Shown: in pieces, positions 47,274-58,739 of the stretch
How positions within the stretch are numbered: position 1 is the first letter of the stretch
How the letters are laid out: every line of letters starts with the position of its first letter
Assembly: GCA_029717555.1 (NCBI GenBank)
Contig: JAMDHS010000057.1
Location: forward strand, 82,715 to 146,714
From: Peribolospora baueri
Lineage: Eukaryota > Basidiomycota > Peribolosporomycetes > Peribolosporales > Peribolosporaceae
DNA: 64,000 nucleotides
Direction: 5' to 3'
Translations under genes and position numbers: made by a program
Notes under the pieces: generated by a model
The model's input: only the letters and a program-made list of their open reading frames with translations
Database searches by the model: none
What the model was told of the DNA's origin: nothing

Positions 47274-48092
47274 TCTCCTCCCTCTCCTCTTCTCTTCTCC
47301 TCTCTTCTTCCCCTCTCATTTGGAAATTCTCTCCAAGCTCACGCGTGTGTCAATACGAATTCTGTGTTTCATTAATTACCTCGGGCAAATTGACGTGACG
47401 TGACGGGCCGTGCGTGCTTAAATCGCAAAGCGGGTTCACCCTGTTTCAATTCTGCGTTCTCGTTCGCTTTGGAGAGAAGGAGAGAGAAAGGGGGGGTGGG
47501 CAAGGGGGAATGTAGCCGATCGCTCTCTCTCTGCCTTGTTTTCACCGGCGTCGACATCGAGTGAAATCCGGGAAAGGAAGAAAGAAAGAAAGAAAGAAGG
47601 ATGAATGGATGGAATGACTCCCCTTCCGCACGCACCTCCATCCCATCCCATCGCAGCAAGCGTCATTCCCATCCTCTCACAGGCTCATGCCCAGGCCGCC
47701 AACGTACGCCCTCACCTGTCCCCTCTTTTCTCTCTTATCATGACAAACCCCCCTCTGGCCGAGACGCGAGACGCGAGACGCCGCCGCGCTTTTCCGTTTT
47801 CCGCGCCGATGGGTGCGATAGGACGATATGGACATGGGTCTTTCGCCCGGCGGCACTTCTTGCTGGACAACTGGTCGGCTCAAACGGAGGGGATGCCATG
47901 ACCGAATTGAATATGATATACGAAGAGTCACGAGCACAGCTGCTAAAGGACATACACCTATGAACCGAGCCGAACCGATGTGATGCAATCAATGTAAAGT
48001 GGAGGCCAAAGGCGGGTACTGACACGTCAAAGTTCGTCGAGCATCGCGAGTCGTTCGGAACGTTTGGGTCGTCAAGCGAATCGAAAGGTCCG
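47274..48092. other. Convergent intergenic region
   Basis: 3' UTRs of the flanking convergent genes, with CTCTTCTCTT-rich DNA at about 47280-47320 and (GAAA)n at about 47575-47598. Short frames were judged to be chance. Confidence 0.4.
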
Positions 48093-51000
48093 TCACGTCG
48101 ACTCGTCCAGGTAATGGAAAGAGAAGCCCTCCGGCGCCTCCCTTCCATCCCTCAGGGTCGACGTCGATCTCGATGAGTTCTGCCCAGTCTGGAACTGACG
48201 CAGAGGCGGGGGCGGTTGGGGATGGGGGTGTGAAAATGGACGAGCGACTGGATCTGAGTGGCGAGGGGAGGATCGAAGCGTACGATCCATCTGTGCCGGT
48301 GGTTGTGTCGCGCGGGGAAGCGATGCTTCCAAGCTTAAACGAGGATGCGCACGCGGACGATGGCCGGGCGGTGAAGTAGGCCCGATGGGGAGAATGGCTC
48401 GTACCGAGCTGTAACCGCGGTTGTACGACCGTAACCCTGAACCAGGAGGATGAGGTGCTTGGCCAACTCCGACGATAATTCCGGCTTGACGGTCCGGATC
48501 TCGCAACGGAGCTGCGTACCGAACCTGCTGGCTGTGTTGTGGAGGATAGACGGAGGGCTCGCGGTATCCGTAGTACGGCCTCGGCACGCCGGCGGGATAG
48601 GGCACGGGGGGAGGCAAAGTGGGAAGAGGGCGAGAGAGGACGTCGGCGGAGACGATGCTCCCCACCTCGACGGTCGACGTCGACGACATGTTGACGAAGC
48701 TCGTCAAACCCGGGTGTCGCGGGCCGACCCCATATCCCGCGCCGATGCTGTTGCCTGCGTAGGCTGCACCAGGACCAGCGCTATGTCTTCGCGAGCGCCG
48801 GCTAGACTGTGGGTCGGGTTTAGGGCCAGCCCGGTAACCTCTACCTTGAGGGTCAATTATTTCTCCAACCTGATAAAAGGGTTGCCGCCTCTCCGCCTCG
48901 AAAGGCAACGCTGACCGAGCAGCAGCATACGGATCATCAGCCCCGACACCGAGACGCGATCCAGCCACCGAGCCGAGCTGCGACGGCGCCGGAATGGACA
49001 ACCGGCCAGCTTCCGTGCCATCTAGGCCGGCTTGTCCAGCCTTGGCCACCGGCGCCGCCGACTTCCTTCGTTCGTGATCGTCCACTGATGGTCGTGCAGC
49101 GGATTTGGAAAACGGCTCGGAGGGTGGGGAAACCGCGCCAGCTCGTCGATCGCGGCCTTCGGAGAGAACAACACGTGTCTCCGCTCGCAAGCGCTCCAGC
49201 CCCTGGGGAGCGGAAGCGAGAGCCGCAGGTGCCAAAGAGGAGCCGGATGCCGATGGTAGGGGGAAGGAGAAGGGTCGTGACGAAGTTGACTTCGAGGAGG
49301 CAGTCTGCCCGGACGCCGTATTAGGGTACCGGCTGGGACTCAGAGGCGTCGGAAGGACAACCTCCGTGGGGCGCTTTGGGCCTTGTCCAGGACCAGGCGG
49401 AGAGCGTTTCTGTCGGTCGCGAGAAGAAGCGATAACGACGGAGGGAGTCGAGGAGCTGGTCTCTGGCATGGGCGTGATCCTTGGCGTCGCATGTCCCACG
49501 CTGCCGTGCTTTGACGAGCCGGCCGTGGTCGAGCCTTGGCCTTTGTTGATGACGACGACGGACGACGCCGCCGTGAGCTGTCGCACCGGTGGAGAAGGCG
49601 ACCGGCGGTGTGTCGGCTGAGACGCAAATTCAGGGGCACGCGTCGGCAAGATGACAGGCGCTGGAGTTTCTCGTGGCGATGAGACAACCGGCGCAGACAC
49701 TCGACGCCATCTAGAGCGAGATGGTAGCGCAGTGTACTTGTCATCTACAGCCGGAGGTGATCGGCGCATCAGTAAACGTTCCCGCACGATTCGGGAACCA
49801 GACGGGGGGTTAGAGGGGCTATGAGAAGGCGGCGAAGGTGAACTTGGGGTATGAGGGATGGCGAAATCGCGGTCGAGGCCCGGCGCGCCCTCCCCTCTTG
49901 GCGGTAGCGCATGCGGTGACGGCAGGGTCTCTTCGTGGTCATTCGAGGACGTCTGCGGCAGAGCGGCGGCCAGCACACCCTGGAGCAAGGGAGACATGGG
50001 TCGGGAAAACGTGGAGGACCTGCGGGAGATGTCTTTGGAGTGATCCGAGTCGGACATGTGTTGTTGAGAGTGCTCTACTGTCGCCGGGGGCGGTGACGGG
50101 TCCGGGCTTTCGGCATCGCCGGCCGTTGAAGGCGGGAAATCCCGAGCGGAAACCGAAAACGCTACAACGTCGACGTCCATGGCGACGCGGCCCCCGTCCA
50201 GGCTGACAGTGGGCTTCTCTTCCACATCCTCTTCCCCCTCTAAATCGACCTCCTCTCCCAGCGCGATCTTCTCTTCCTCATCTCCCTCCTCCGCCCTTCC
50301 TTCTCCTAACCCACCTCCAGATCCTGAGATTCTCTCCTTGAACGCCCTCCACCAGCTCTTCTCCTTATTTCTCCGCGACAACCTCGCCTTGTCCGCCTCC
50401 TTTCCCCGGTCAGCAGCCGAACGAACGTACGCCGAGGCGGTTGCGTTGCGCGCGATTTGGTGACCGAACAGGCCGCGGGACCGCAAATCTTCTTCAACCT
50501 CGTCGGCAAAACTCATCCTTCCTTTCGCGCTGTTCAGACCGCCGCCGCCGCCGCCGCGGTTTTCGTCGTCGGGATCGTGAACGCTGAGGGGGAGGAAGGC
50601 GATGGGCATGGAGTAGGAAAGGTGCAGAGGAAGGAGCTCAGGATGGTCGTCGCGGAAGGCGCCATCCTTGTCCCGACGCTCTTCGTAGCCTCGGTAGAGC
50701 GTCGAGCCGAGCTTGCGGATAAGTGCCTCATCGCCATCGTCGTCGTCGTAGTCATCATCATCATTGTCGTCGTCGTCGTCATCGTGTTGCCGAGATCTCG
50801 CGGCAACTCCCACTCCCCTTCCGCCTCGCCTCCCCGCCGCCGACGCAGTCGCCGGTACGAGCCCAGCACTGCCACTCGGTAGGCGATCGTGGTCGAGGTG
50901 TCTGAAGAAGCTTGGTATACGACCCCTCTCGTCCTCCTTCAACATCTCCATCTCCGCCTCCCTCTCCACGCCCAACGCCTTCTCCAAGTGCCCGTACCTC

Positions 51001-52684
51001 TGCGCCCTCACGTCGTACCTCGTGAGCCCCTCCTCGCCCCTGGCCTTGGCAGCGACGTACTTGCTTGAGCGGCGCATCTCGAAGAACCAATCTCGGAAGT
51101 CGAGCACGTGGAGGAGAGAACGCCAGCGGTTCGTCTTGAGCTCGCGGTCGGAAGGTCGGTATGCGAGATAGGTGAAAGCCTTGATGTGGAGGAAGCCGAA
51201 GACGACCATCTCAAAAGTTTCGGCGAGCGCGGAGATGCCCACTTGAATTTGTGCGGCGGTCCTGAAAGGGAAGCAAGGCGGTATGAATGAGACGGCCATT
51301 GCCGTGTCAGACAGAGCGGGCTGGGCTGGGTGATCAGGTGTATCCGACGTGTTTCCGGCCTGGCTCACATGTACTGAGTGTCCTTGACGACGCCGAAGAA
51401 GATGAGGAGGGAGATGAAGCTCTCCTGCCAAAAAGTGAGGAAGACGACGCTCTTGACGGCCAGGAATTTGAGCACGGGCTTGTACGGCTCGAGCTCTTTC
51501 TTGACGGGCAAGTAGAATTGGACCTGGATGGCGTGAAGGATGGAGGGAGACGTGAGGGGCCCGAGGCGAAGGGACGCCGGAAATGAGAAAGAGAACAAGA
51601 CGCTGCTCACTACGCAGTACATAGCGACCGTCACCGAGATGGAAATAGCGAGGGTGATCTGCGAAATGGAAGAGGGTTAGAGCAAAGGTGATGATCAAAT
51701 GATCAGCGAAGAGAGAAACAGGAGCGAAGAAGCTCAGGGAGGGGGAGAACAAGTAGGGACATACATAGATGTGGCCAAAGTATGGCATATAGGATGACAT
51801 GCAGTATAGGTTCATGTACTGGAGAATGACCGCAACCTGTCCAGGCGCGCGTGGTAGCAAGAACGATGAAGAGAAGTGATTGAGCGTACGGTCGACAACA
51901 GTGAGAAAAAGAAAGAATACGGTCGGCAATCGTGCGGAAAAAGAAAGAAGAATGCGAGTCGCTTACGATAGTACAAACAGGCCTCACGACGGCGTACTGC
52001 AGGATGCCGACCCTCATGAGCCACAAAAAGTGGAGCCCGCTTGGGCGATATTTCCACCTGCCCAAAGGCCAGAACCACTTGTGCACCTTGACGTTGCGGA
52101 AAAGGTCGTGCTGGTCGGAGCGGGTGTCACCGAGGTACGAGAGAAGGAGGTAGAAGAAGGAGGTTATAACCACCGCTTCGTAGCAATCGCGGATGGTTTG
52201 GTAGTAGATGGCCTGGCGGAGGAGGAGATGGAATAGAAAAAGGGGACCATTAGGCGACGGCGACAAGGCGGCAGAGGCACGACGTGGCCGAGCGCACCTC
52301 GGTGTAAAACGCGTAGCTGAGGAAGCTGACGAGGGCGTAGATGGGAACCATAATGAGGATGCGAACGATGTGTCGTTGCTGTGTGGGCACGGTGTAATAG
52401 GTGAGGTGTTTGAGAATGAGCCAGAAACTGGCTATCGTCGCGACGAGGGCGAAGAAACCAGATACGATCCATCCTACGTCGTGAGCTATTATGCAAGGGA
52501 CAGGCGGAGAGAAAGGAAGATTAAAGCACGCAGACGATGAAGAATTCAGCGAGACCGTCCCAATGAGGCTCCGAGAGGCCAGCTATTGGACAGGCGCACC
52601 TTTGAAGTTGATGTTGCCGTTTGATATGAACGGCACCGGGTCGTTAGGCTTCGTCTCCACTGGGCAGGTGGTGTTGAACGCCAT
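48093..52684 (-). CDS. HFL1: DUF300/TMEM184 (organic solute transporter alpha-like) membrane protein, Hfl1-like
   Basis: Complement join 48093..51261, 51369..51523, 51611..51658, 51765..51836, 51967..52212, 52298..52485, 52600..52684; 1320 residues. The first ~330 residues form the seven-helix DUF300 domain. Its landmarks are VGWIVSGFFALVATIASF, QQRHIVRILIMVPIYAL, AIYYQTIRDCYEAVVITSFF, a WKYRPSG-type loop, VAVILQYMNLYCMSSYMPYF, KPVLKFLAVKSVVFLTFWQE and AETFEMVVFGFLHIKAFTYL. Yeast Hfl1 is a vacuolar-membrane DUF300 protein that binds Atg8. The cytosolic tail here is unusually long (~950 residues), disordered, with poly-Asp near residue ~430, many Ser/Pro stretches, and a final FSFHYLDEST. The large last exon has no in-frame stop from 51261 to 48093. 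The family is clear; the exact function is inferred. Confidence 0.9.
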
Positions 52685-53099
52685 GATGAAGGTGCGAAGG
52701 CCAACCCGGGCAAGATGGGAGCTACCGTGGGGTCGTTAATGAGATCGTCAGATATGCGTGCGTCGTAAGGAAAAATGGGAGGAGACGGCGAGCGAGACAA
52801 GGAGTTGTTACGGCTGTGATATGTTTGGTAGTGGGAGGGTATCTACGAAGTAAAGCAGTGGGCGCGAGGGCATCGTCCACGGGCGCTTCGACGCAGCTGC
52901 GCTGGAGAGCAGAGCGTAAAAGAAGAAGAGGTGACGAGGACGATGGCGATTGGTCACACCATTGCTGTCACCGTCATCGTCGTTGTCGTTGTCGTCGTCG
53001 TTGTTGTCGCCGTCTCCATCTTCACCTAGTCTTCGAGCCTGCCGCTCTCCCTCTCTCTCAGGGGCTCCGCCAGGCACTGATCGACGGTGCTGCGGCAAG
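52685..53099. promoter_or_regulatory. Upstream region of the DUF300 gene
   Basis: About 415 bases, GC-rich, with GTCGTTGTCGTC triplets at 52975-53010. Presumed promoter and 5' UTR; no other feature was seen. Confidence 0.4.
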
Positions 53100-53705
53100 A
53101 GCGTTTATAGTATTTGAATCGGCCCCTTTAGGCCCTATTGGTTTGACTTGTGGACCCTAAACTGAATAAATTAATCAATAAATGAATATTTGAAAGTCTT
53201 TAATCGCAATTGTAATACTTAAATAGGAAGAACGTAAATCTTAGAAGTCCATTTTGCATTTCTTATCGTGCACTTTTGAGTTTCTCTTGAGGCGTTTGCG
53301 TAGATTTTGTTCGCCAATGTAATGTGTGGATCCTGCCAATGTAATGTGCGGATCCTGCAACCGATTTTCGATAATTTTTGATTTTCTCAAAACGGTTATC
53401 GCAGTATTTTAATTTAGAGCGTCATGGAACGCACTGATAAGAAAGCGAAAAAGGGACGAGAAATGGAAAATCCCCGGCGCTGGAACGAAAAATCGAAGAA
53501 AAGGTACGCGAAAGGGAAATATGATCGGCCTTGGTGCGAAAAGAAAGCAGCGGTTCTTTGGCATCGCCCAAATGTCGCAGCAATGAAAGGCGCGCTTTCA
53601 ATGAAGCCTGCACGCCAATGCGATAGCAGGTTGAAAGGGCTAGCGGAAGTGAGTAAGAAGAACGCGCACACGAACGACTCTTCCTCACGAGTTAGCGGTC
53701 CCTAG
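53100..53705. other. AT-rich island with atypical codon content
   Basis: From about 53105 the base composition changes abruptly to AT-rich (for example AATAAATTAATCAATAAATG at 53164) and stays so to about 53560, unlike the rest of the window. It includes a tandem 22-base repeat (53313-53356). A plus-strand frame 53424-53705 (93 codons, Lys/Arg-rich, A/T-ending codons) lies at its right side; the bias is foreign to neighbouring genes and I do not recognise the product. Candidates are a transposon remnant or other inserted DNA; no terminal repeats could be defined by eye. Confidence 0.55.
53313..53356. repeat. Tandem duplication of a 22-base unit
   Basis: Two adjacent copies of GCCAATGTAATGTG-Y-GGATCCT differ only at Y (T in the first, C in the second). 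Confidence 0.9.
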
Positions 53706-54282
53706 TAAGCATTGCTGAAACCCAACGAGGATAGCGCCTTGTAGCTCCCTGTGTATTGAACAGGTGTGTGCTCGGCGTTACAATCTACCCGGCTAAGCGT
53801 TTGACAAAGGGACCTATGAAGGCCTCAGTCAGGGCCTGGAAAGTCCCCAGTCGCTTGACTATCCTTCTGCCTGCATCGCTCGTCTGTGTAGCGTTTTGCC
53901 AGGGGATGTCAGATGTTGTGGATGTAATTGCCTTTCGTCCTAGCAACTCCCACGTCCGCAGAGGAACCCAGTCAAGAGTCGCTTCAGGCTACCATCCCAC
54001 CGAAGTTTGCTTTCGTCAACCCCCATGCACTCCTGCGAGCAGCAAGCCTACCCGGAGCCGCAAGGTTTTCAAAAAGTGTGAGTGAGCATTTCAAATCCCT
54101 AAACAAGAATTCAAAAGTACGTTGACATTTGTGCACGCCCCCGCGGCAATGTCTGCGCCCTCGCCGCAGCACCCGATCTTCCGAGATGCCTGTACCGCAG
54201 CAAGGAGGCTCCATGGTGCCCACCGTCGGGAAGACGGTCAACGTCAAGATGAAACGCTCCTCGACCTTGTAGGGAAACAGCC
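53706..54282. other. Region upstream of TSC10 with ambiguous frames
   Basis: A plus frame around 53940-54125 reads PPKFAFVNPHALLRAASLPG and stops soon after; a minus frame overlaps it. Neither can be tied to a family or a complete gene. It presumably contains the TSC10 promoter. Confidence 0.35.
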
Positions 54283-55929
54283 ATGTTCGAGAGTGTCCTT
54301 CGAGCGGCACCCTTCTTTTACTTTCCTCACGCCGTAACCCTAGTCTATTTGCTTGCGCTTCTTCTTCCCTTGCTTGTTCTTCCACACATCATGGGTCTTT
54401 TTAGGTCCAACTTCAACCCTCGCGGCAAGGTGAGCGAGCTTACGTTTTCGCATCCCGCTCGATGTCCGAGGGCTGCGTACTGAAGATAAGTCATGGACCC
54501 GTCATTTGAGTAGCACTGTTTTGTTACTGGCGGCTCTCAGGGACTTGGCTTGGCGCTCGCCGTCGACCTCGCCTCCAAGGGCGCCGACGTGACCATCTGC
54601 GCTCGCACAGAGTCTAAGCTCGAAGAGGCCCTCAAACAGGTAGAGGTGAGCGAGTTGGGCAATCGCCCGCAATAGGAAGATGGACACGTAGGCGCTCACC
54701 ACCATTTTGACTTTCCTCCTTCTTTCCCCCTTCCGCCCCGCCAGGCCGCCCGCGTCTCGCCGACCCAAAAGCTGCATCTGGTCGCAGCAGACGTCTCCGA
54801 GCGCACCGGCGCTATATCCGCCGTCGAACGGTCCGCTTCGTTCCACGGCGGCCGCGCTCCCGAAATTGTCATTTGCGCGGCCGGCGGGAGCACGCCTGGT
54901 TTCTTTTTGGAGCAGGGAGAGAAGGAGTTCGAGGCGGGGATGAAGCTCAACTATTGGACAGCGCACTGGACGTGTCATGTGAGTTTCGGCTTTGTAACTT
55001 TCCTTATACCTTCAAATTGTCCGGGTTTCCCTTCTGAGAATGCCCTCTCCCCTTTAGGCGGCCACGGCGCACATGGTCCGCCAGGGTATCAAGGGTAAGC
55101 TCGTCTTAGTCAGCTCCACGCTCGGTTTCATGAGCTTCGTGGGATGGTCCCAGTACGCTCCTTCAAAGTACGCCGTGCGAGGTGCGTCGTTCGGAACAAT
55201 GATCGGTCTTTCTCTGTCTCTTCAAGCTGTCGCCGGCCGTTCAGGTTGACTTGACCTTTGCCTCTTTTCCTGTTTCCGCCACGTCCTCCCATCGCATCAA
55301 GGCCTGGCCGACACCCTCCGCCACGAACTCCTCCTCCACGACATCTCCGTGCACTGCTACTTCCCCGGCACTATAAAGTCACCTGGATACGAAAACGAAA
55401 TGCTCACCAAGCCGGAATTGACTAAGAAGATCGAGGGGGAGGACGACGCCTTGACACCCGAGGAGTGCGCAAAGGGGATGATCAAAGGTGCGTGCGCCTC
55501 CTCCCGCCAGTCTATGCGAACGCGACTTGCGCCCCTCCCGTTCTTGCCTCTTTTCTCAAGCTGACCCCGGACTTCCTCTGCCAATCTCGCCCTTTGTCGA
55601 GAACAGGTCTCGAGAGAGGGTACACCTACATCACCACGGACCTCACCACCGACATCATCCGCACACAATCCAGCGGTCCGACGCGCCGCAACAGCGTCAT
55701 CCTCGACACCCTTCTCGGCTTTGTCGGCGCGGTGAGTGAGAGGAGGGGGAGCCTCTGGGCTCGTTCAGCGTCTCTTCGGTCATATTCGTTGATGGCTTTG
55801 TCCTTTTTCCCCTTGGGCTGACGGCATCCTCCTCTTCCGTTTTAAAATTCCTGCTGATAAAAGATCGGTCTTCCGATCTGGAGACGCTACATCGACCACG
55901 AAGTCCGTGCGAGCATCAAGCAGCATTAG
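54283..55929 (+). CDS. TSC10: 3-ketodihydrosphingosine reductase
   Basis: Join 54283..54429, 54514..54645, 54745..54978, 55058..55181, 55302..55487, 55607..55731, 55864..55929; 337 residues. Catalyses the NADPH-dependent second step of sphingolipid synthesis, 3-ketodihydrosphingosine to dihydrosphingosine, on the cytosolic face of the ER. An N-terminal membrane span (AVTLVYLLALLLPLLVLPH) precedes the short-chain dehydrogenase fold: cofactor motif VTGGSQGLG, ADVTICARTESKLEEA, a CAAGG-type motif (ICAAGGSTPG), catalytic Ser in LVLVSSTLGF, and the YAPSKYA active site. The family segment ISVHCYFPGTIKSPGYE follows, then a C-terminal hydrophobic stretch (VILDTLLGFVGAIGLPIW) ending IDHEVRASIKQH. All exon phases agree and the length is normal. 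Confidence 0.95.
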
Positions 55930-56270
55930 CTAAGGAGGGGCGCTTGGGCGGGAAGCGTTGACGTACGTGCGTGCTGCGCGGCGTAGTTTAGGACCCAACA
56001 TGATTTTTTGCGCCCTGTCGACGTCGGCTTTTCTTTCCCTCCTCGGCCTCGTTACATTTGGAAGGCGGGGGAGACGGGTGGATATTCGAACGGATTGGAT
56101 GAGAAACGGCGTGGTTAGCAAACAAATGGCATTCTTGCGAGCGATGCTACTTCTTCTGGTTCATTGATGCGTGGAGCTGTCGGAAGCTTTCTATCGGCTG
56201 CGGCACGTCATGCTCCCACCAGGCTCAAGGTCGCACGAAGGCCAGCCTGGTTGGACGGAAAGACTTGTTG
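55930..56270. other. Intergenic region between TSC10 and MYG1
   Basis: About 340 bases: TSC10 3' UTR and MYG1 promoter. Nothing else was recognised. Confidence 0.4.
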
Positions 56271-58418
56271 ATGCTGCGACGCACCTTATCCTCCTCCTTC
56301 GCATCCCTCACTCGCATCCAAAGGGGCTTCTCCGCGCCGCCCTCGTATCCCATCCCAGCGCCCTCCCCTTTAGCCGGTTCACGGGCGCTCGCCATGGCCG
56401 TCGAACAGGCCGCCAAGAAGGCCAAGCTGAGCAGCGAGATGGTCATCGGCACTCATGACGGCACCTTCCATTGTGAGATTCGATGACACGGGCTGGGTCC
56501 GCATGCCAATGGGGCGCTTCACATGCAAGCAAGTGGGCAGCAAGCTCGGACGGTGTTTGATCGTGTCTTCCTTTTCCATCGGAATCGCTCAGGCGACGAG
56601 GCCCTGGCTGTGTATCTGTTGCGAAAGACGAACGACTACAAGGACGCCAGTGAGCTTGCGCACACGCCCTTCCCCTTCCCCCGGTAGGAGATCGCTGATT
56701 GCATTCCTCCTTTGCCCTCCTCTTACCCGACAGAGCTCATTCGCACTCGAGACCCGGCGTTGCTCAACACCTGCGACATTGTTGTCGACGTGGGCGCAGA
56801 GTACGACCCGGCCAAGCAGCGCTACGACCACCACCAGCGCGGCTTCCACGAGGTCTTTGGGCACGGACATACAACGAAACTTAGCAGTGCCGGATTGGTT
56901 TGGAAGTGAGTGTCGCGTTCACTGGCCCTGTGCTTGTCCGAGACGGTTTCCGGTCGGTCAGGAGAAAGGCGACATGGGGCGGCTTTTTTGTGCAAAACCG
57001 TCAAAGTCGCGACCTGACCTTGCCAATTCGGATCCTGAACGCACCCAAAACGGACAGGCACTTCGGACCAAAGATCCTCGCTCTCTACTTGAACACCGAC
57101 CTCCAAGACCCGCGTGTGGATCTGCTGTACAAGAAGACGTACGAGGACTTTATCGAGGCGATCGGTACGTTTAAGCTGGTGCTTGCCCTTGGCGCGTCCT
57201 TCCTGCTCGGTGAGGCTTGGAAGATCATTCACCACAACGGCAAATGTGGGTCTCCTGGCCTCTTACTCTTGTTGCGACAGATGGCATCGACAACGGCATC
57301 AACCAGTACGGAGATAATCAGCCACTGTACAAGTCTCGCACAGATTTGTCTAGTCGAGTAGGCTACCTGAACCCCCGATGGAACGAGAAGATGGATAGCG
57401 AGGACCAGATGGTGAGCCTCGCATGTATGCTCCACCTGTACCACAACACACCTCCTCGCTCACTCCGTCTCCCTTCGAATCTGCTCCCGGACACTACCGG
57501 ACCATCACAGCAACGCTTCCTTCGAGCCTCAAACCTGGCGGGCACGGAGCTCTTCGACCGTCTCGACTATGCCGTCAACGCGTGGCTCCCCGCTCGGGAC
57601 GTCGTGGCGAGAGCGGTGGAGGCGCGAAAGGGGAAAAGCGGGGACTCTCAGGGAAGGATCCTCGTTTTCGATGAGTTCGCCAGCTGGAGGGTGCGTCCGA
57701 GTGGACGGATGATGGTTCATAGGCCGCATTTCATTCTCAATCTGACGAGACCGCCACTTGGCCGACCCGAACGGACCCTTTCTCTCCTTCCCTTTCCTCC
57801 GTTCCTACACGATATCCGGCGCTCCTGTTTTCATTCTACACAACAGGAGCATCTCTTTACTCTCGAAACCGAGCTCGCCATCCCAGACGCGGAGAAGCCC
57901 ATCTACGTCGTCTACCCGGACGAGAGCGGAAAGTGGCGCGTCCAAGCCGTGCCCATCAGCCCTGGAAGTTTCGAAAGCCGCAAGGCCTTGCCGGAAAAGT
58001 GAGTCGGATGGGTTCACATCGAAGTCGGAACCCGGATTAGAGGCTTTTTCCTTTTGGCTCCGGCACTGTCGGCAACAGTCTTCTAAACGCTCATGGCCGT
58101 CCTGCCGCTCGCTTCTCTCTTTTTTTTTTGTCCTGGAAAGGTGGCGCGGGGTGCGAGACCAAGAGCTCTCCGACCTCACTGGCATCCCCGGCTGCGTTTT
58201 TGTCCACGCTTCCGGCTTCATCGGAGGTGAGCTCGCTTCCCTAGCCTCTCTCTCTCGTCCGGCCTTCCTTCCGCCCTTTGGGATTTCGGATTCGACGCTG
58301 ACGGACGACGTCCAATGTGGCCTTGTCGCTCGCGCTCGCTCTAATTTTTTTTAATACTATAGGCAACGCCACACGAGAAGGTGCGCTCAGGATGGCCAAA
58401 GACGCCCTCGCTGTGTGA
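56271..58418 (+). CDS. MYG1: MYG1 family exonuclease (metal-dependent, DHH-like)
   Basis: Join 56271..56472, 56593..56649, 56734..56905, 57058..57164, 57281..57411, 57511..57690, 57847..57998, 58141..58226, 58363..58418; 380 residues. MYG1 is a 3'-5' RNA exonuclease that in animals works in both nucleus and mitochondrion. Seen: an N-terminal presequence-like stretch (MLRRTLSSSFASLTRIQRGF), then GTHDGTFHCDEALAVYLLR, DIVVDVGAEYDPAKQRYDHH (DHH metal site), ALYLNTD, DGIDNGINQY, ILVFDEFASWR, YVVYPDESGKWRVQAVP, CVFVHASGFIGG, and the family end REGALRMAKDAL. A second in-frame ATG (56394, residue 42) starts just after the presequence in a GCCATGG context. Several introns cut codons in the conserved motifs, and all phases fit. 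Confident assignment. Confidence 0.95.
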
Positions 58419-58739
58419 CAAATTCTCAAAAAGCAAGGGAGAGGCGACAGTGGTGGTCGAATATCGTTCTTATTGGAGTCCTACCAAGAATATATGAATG
58501 ATGGGGCGAAGGACCGAGGATGGCGATGGGATGTCCGAGAGAAGTGACGTACGAGACAGCTTATATAAAACCCGAGGAGACATGACAAACCCGAGAGCGC
58601 CGGTCCTGCTACTACGTGATTGAATGCGGGAATCTGAGAGAGTCCACTGGAGCGTATGGGAGAAACGGAGAATGCAGGGAGACGGGAACGGTGGAGAGCA
58701 GAGCGATCCACATGTGATATGGCCGTCCTCGCGGTCTAT
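58419..58739. other. Convergent intergenic region
   Basis: About 320 bases containing the 3' ends of MYG1 and the exchanger. Nothing else was seen. Confidence 0.4.

Noticed and set aside
47605-47901. 98-codon plus frame between convergent genes
   Set aside because: Proline/Arg-rich, no family similarity, lies in expected 3' UTR DNA.
53756-54085. 109-codon plus frame upstream of TSC10
   Set aside because: Contains no family motif, mixed codon use, and would end in the presumed TSC10 promoter. A gene cannot be excluded but is not supported.
53984-54385. Minus-strand frame overlapping the TSC10 start
   Set aside because: It overlaps a confident exon of TSC10 and has no recognisable product.
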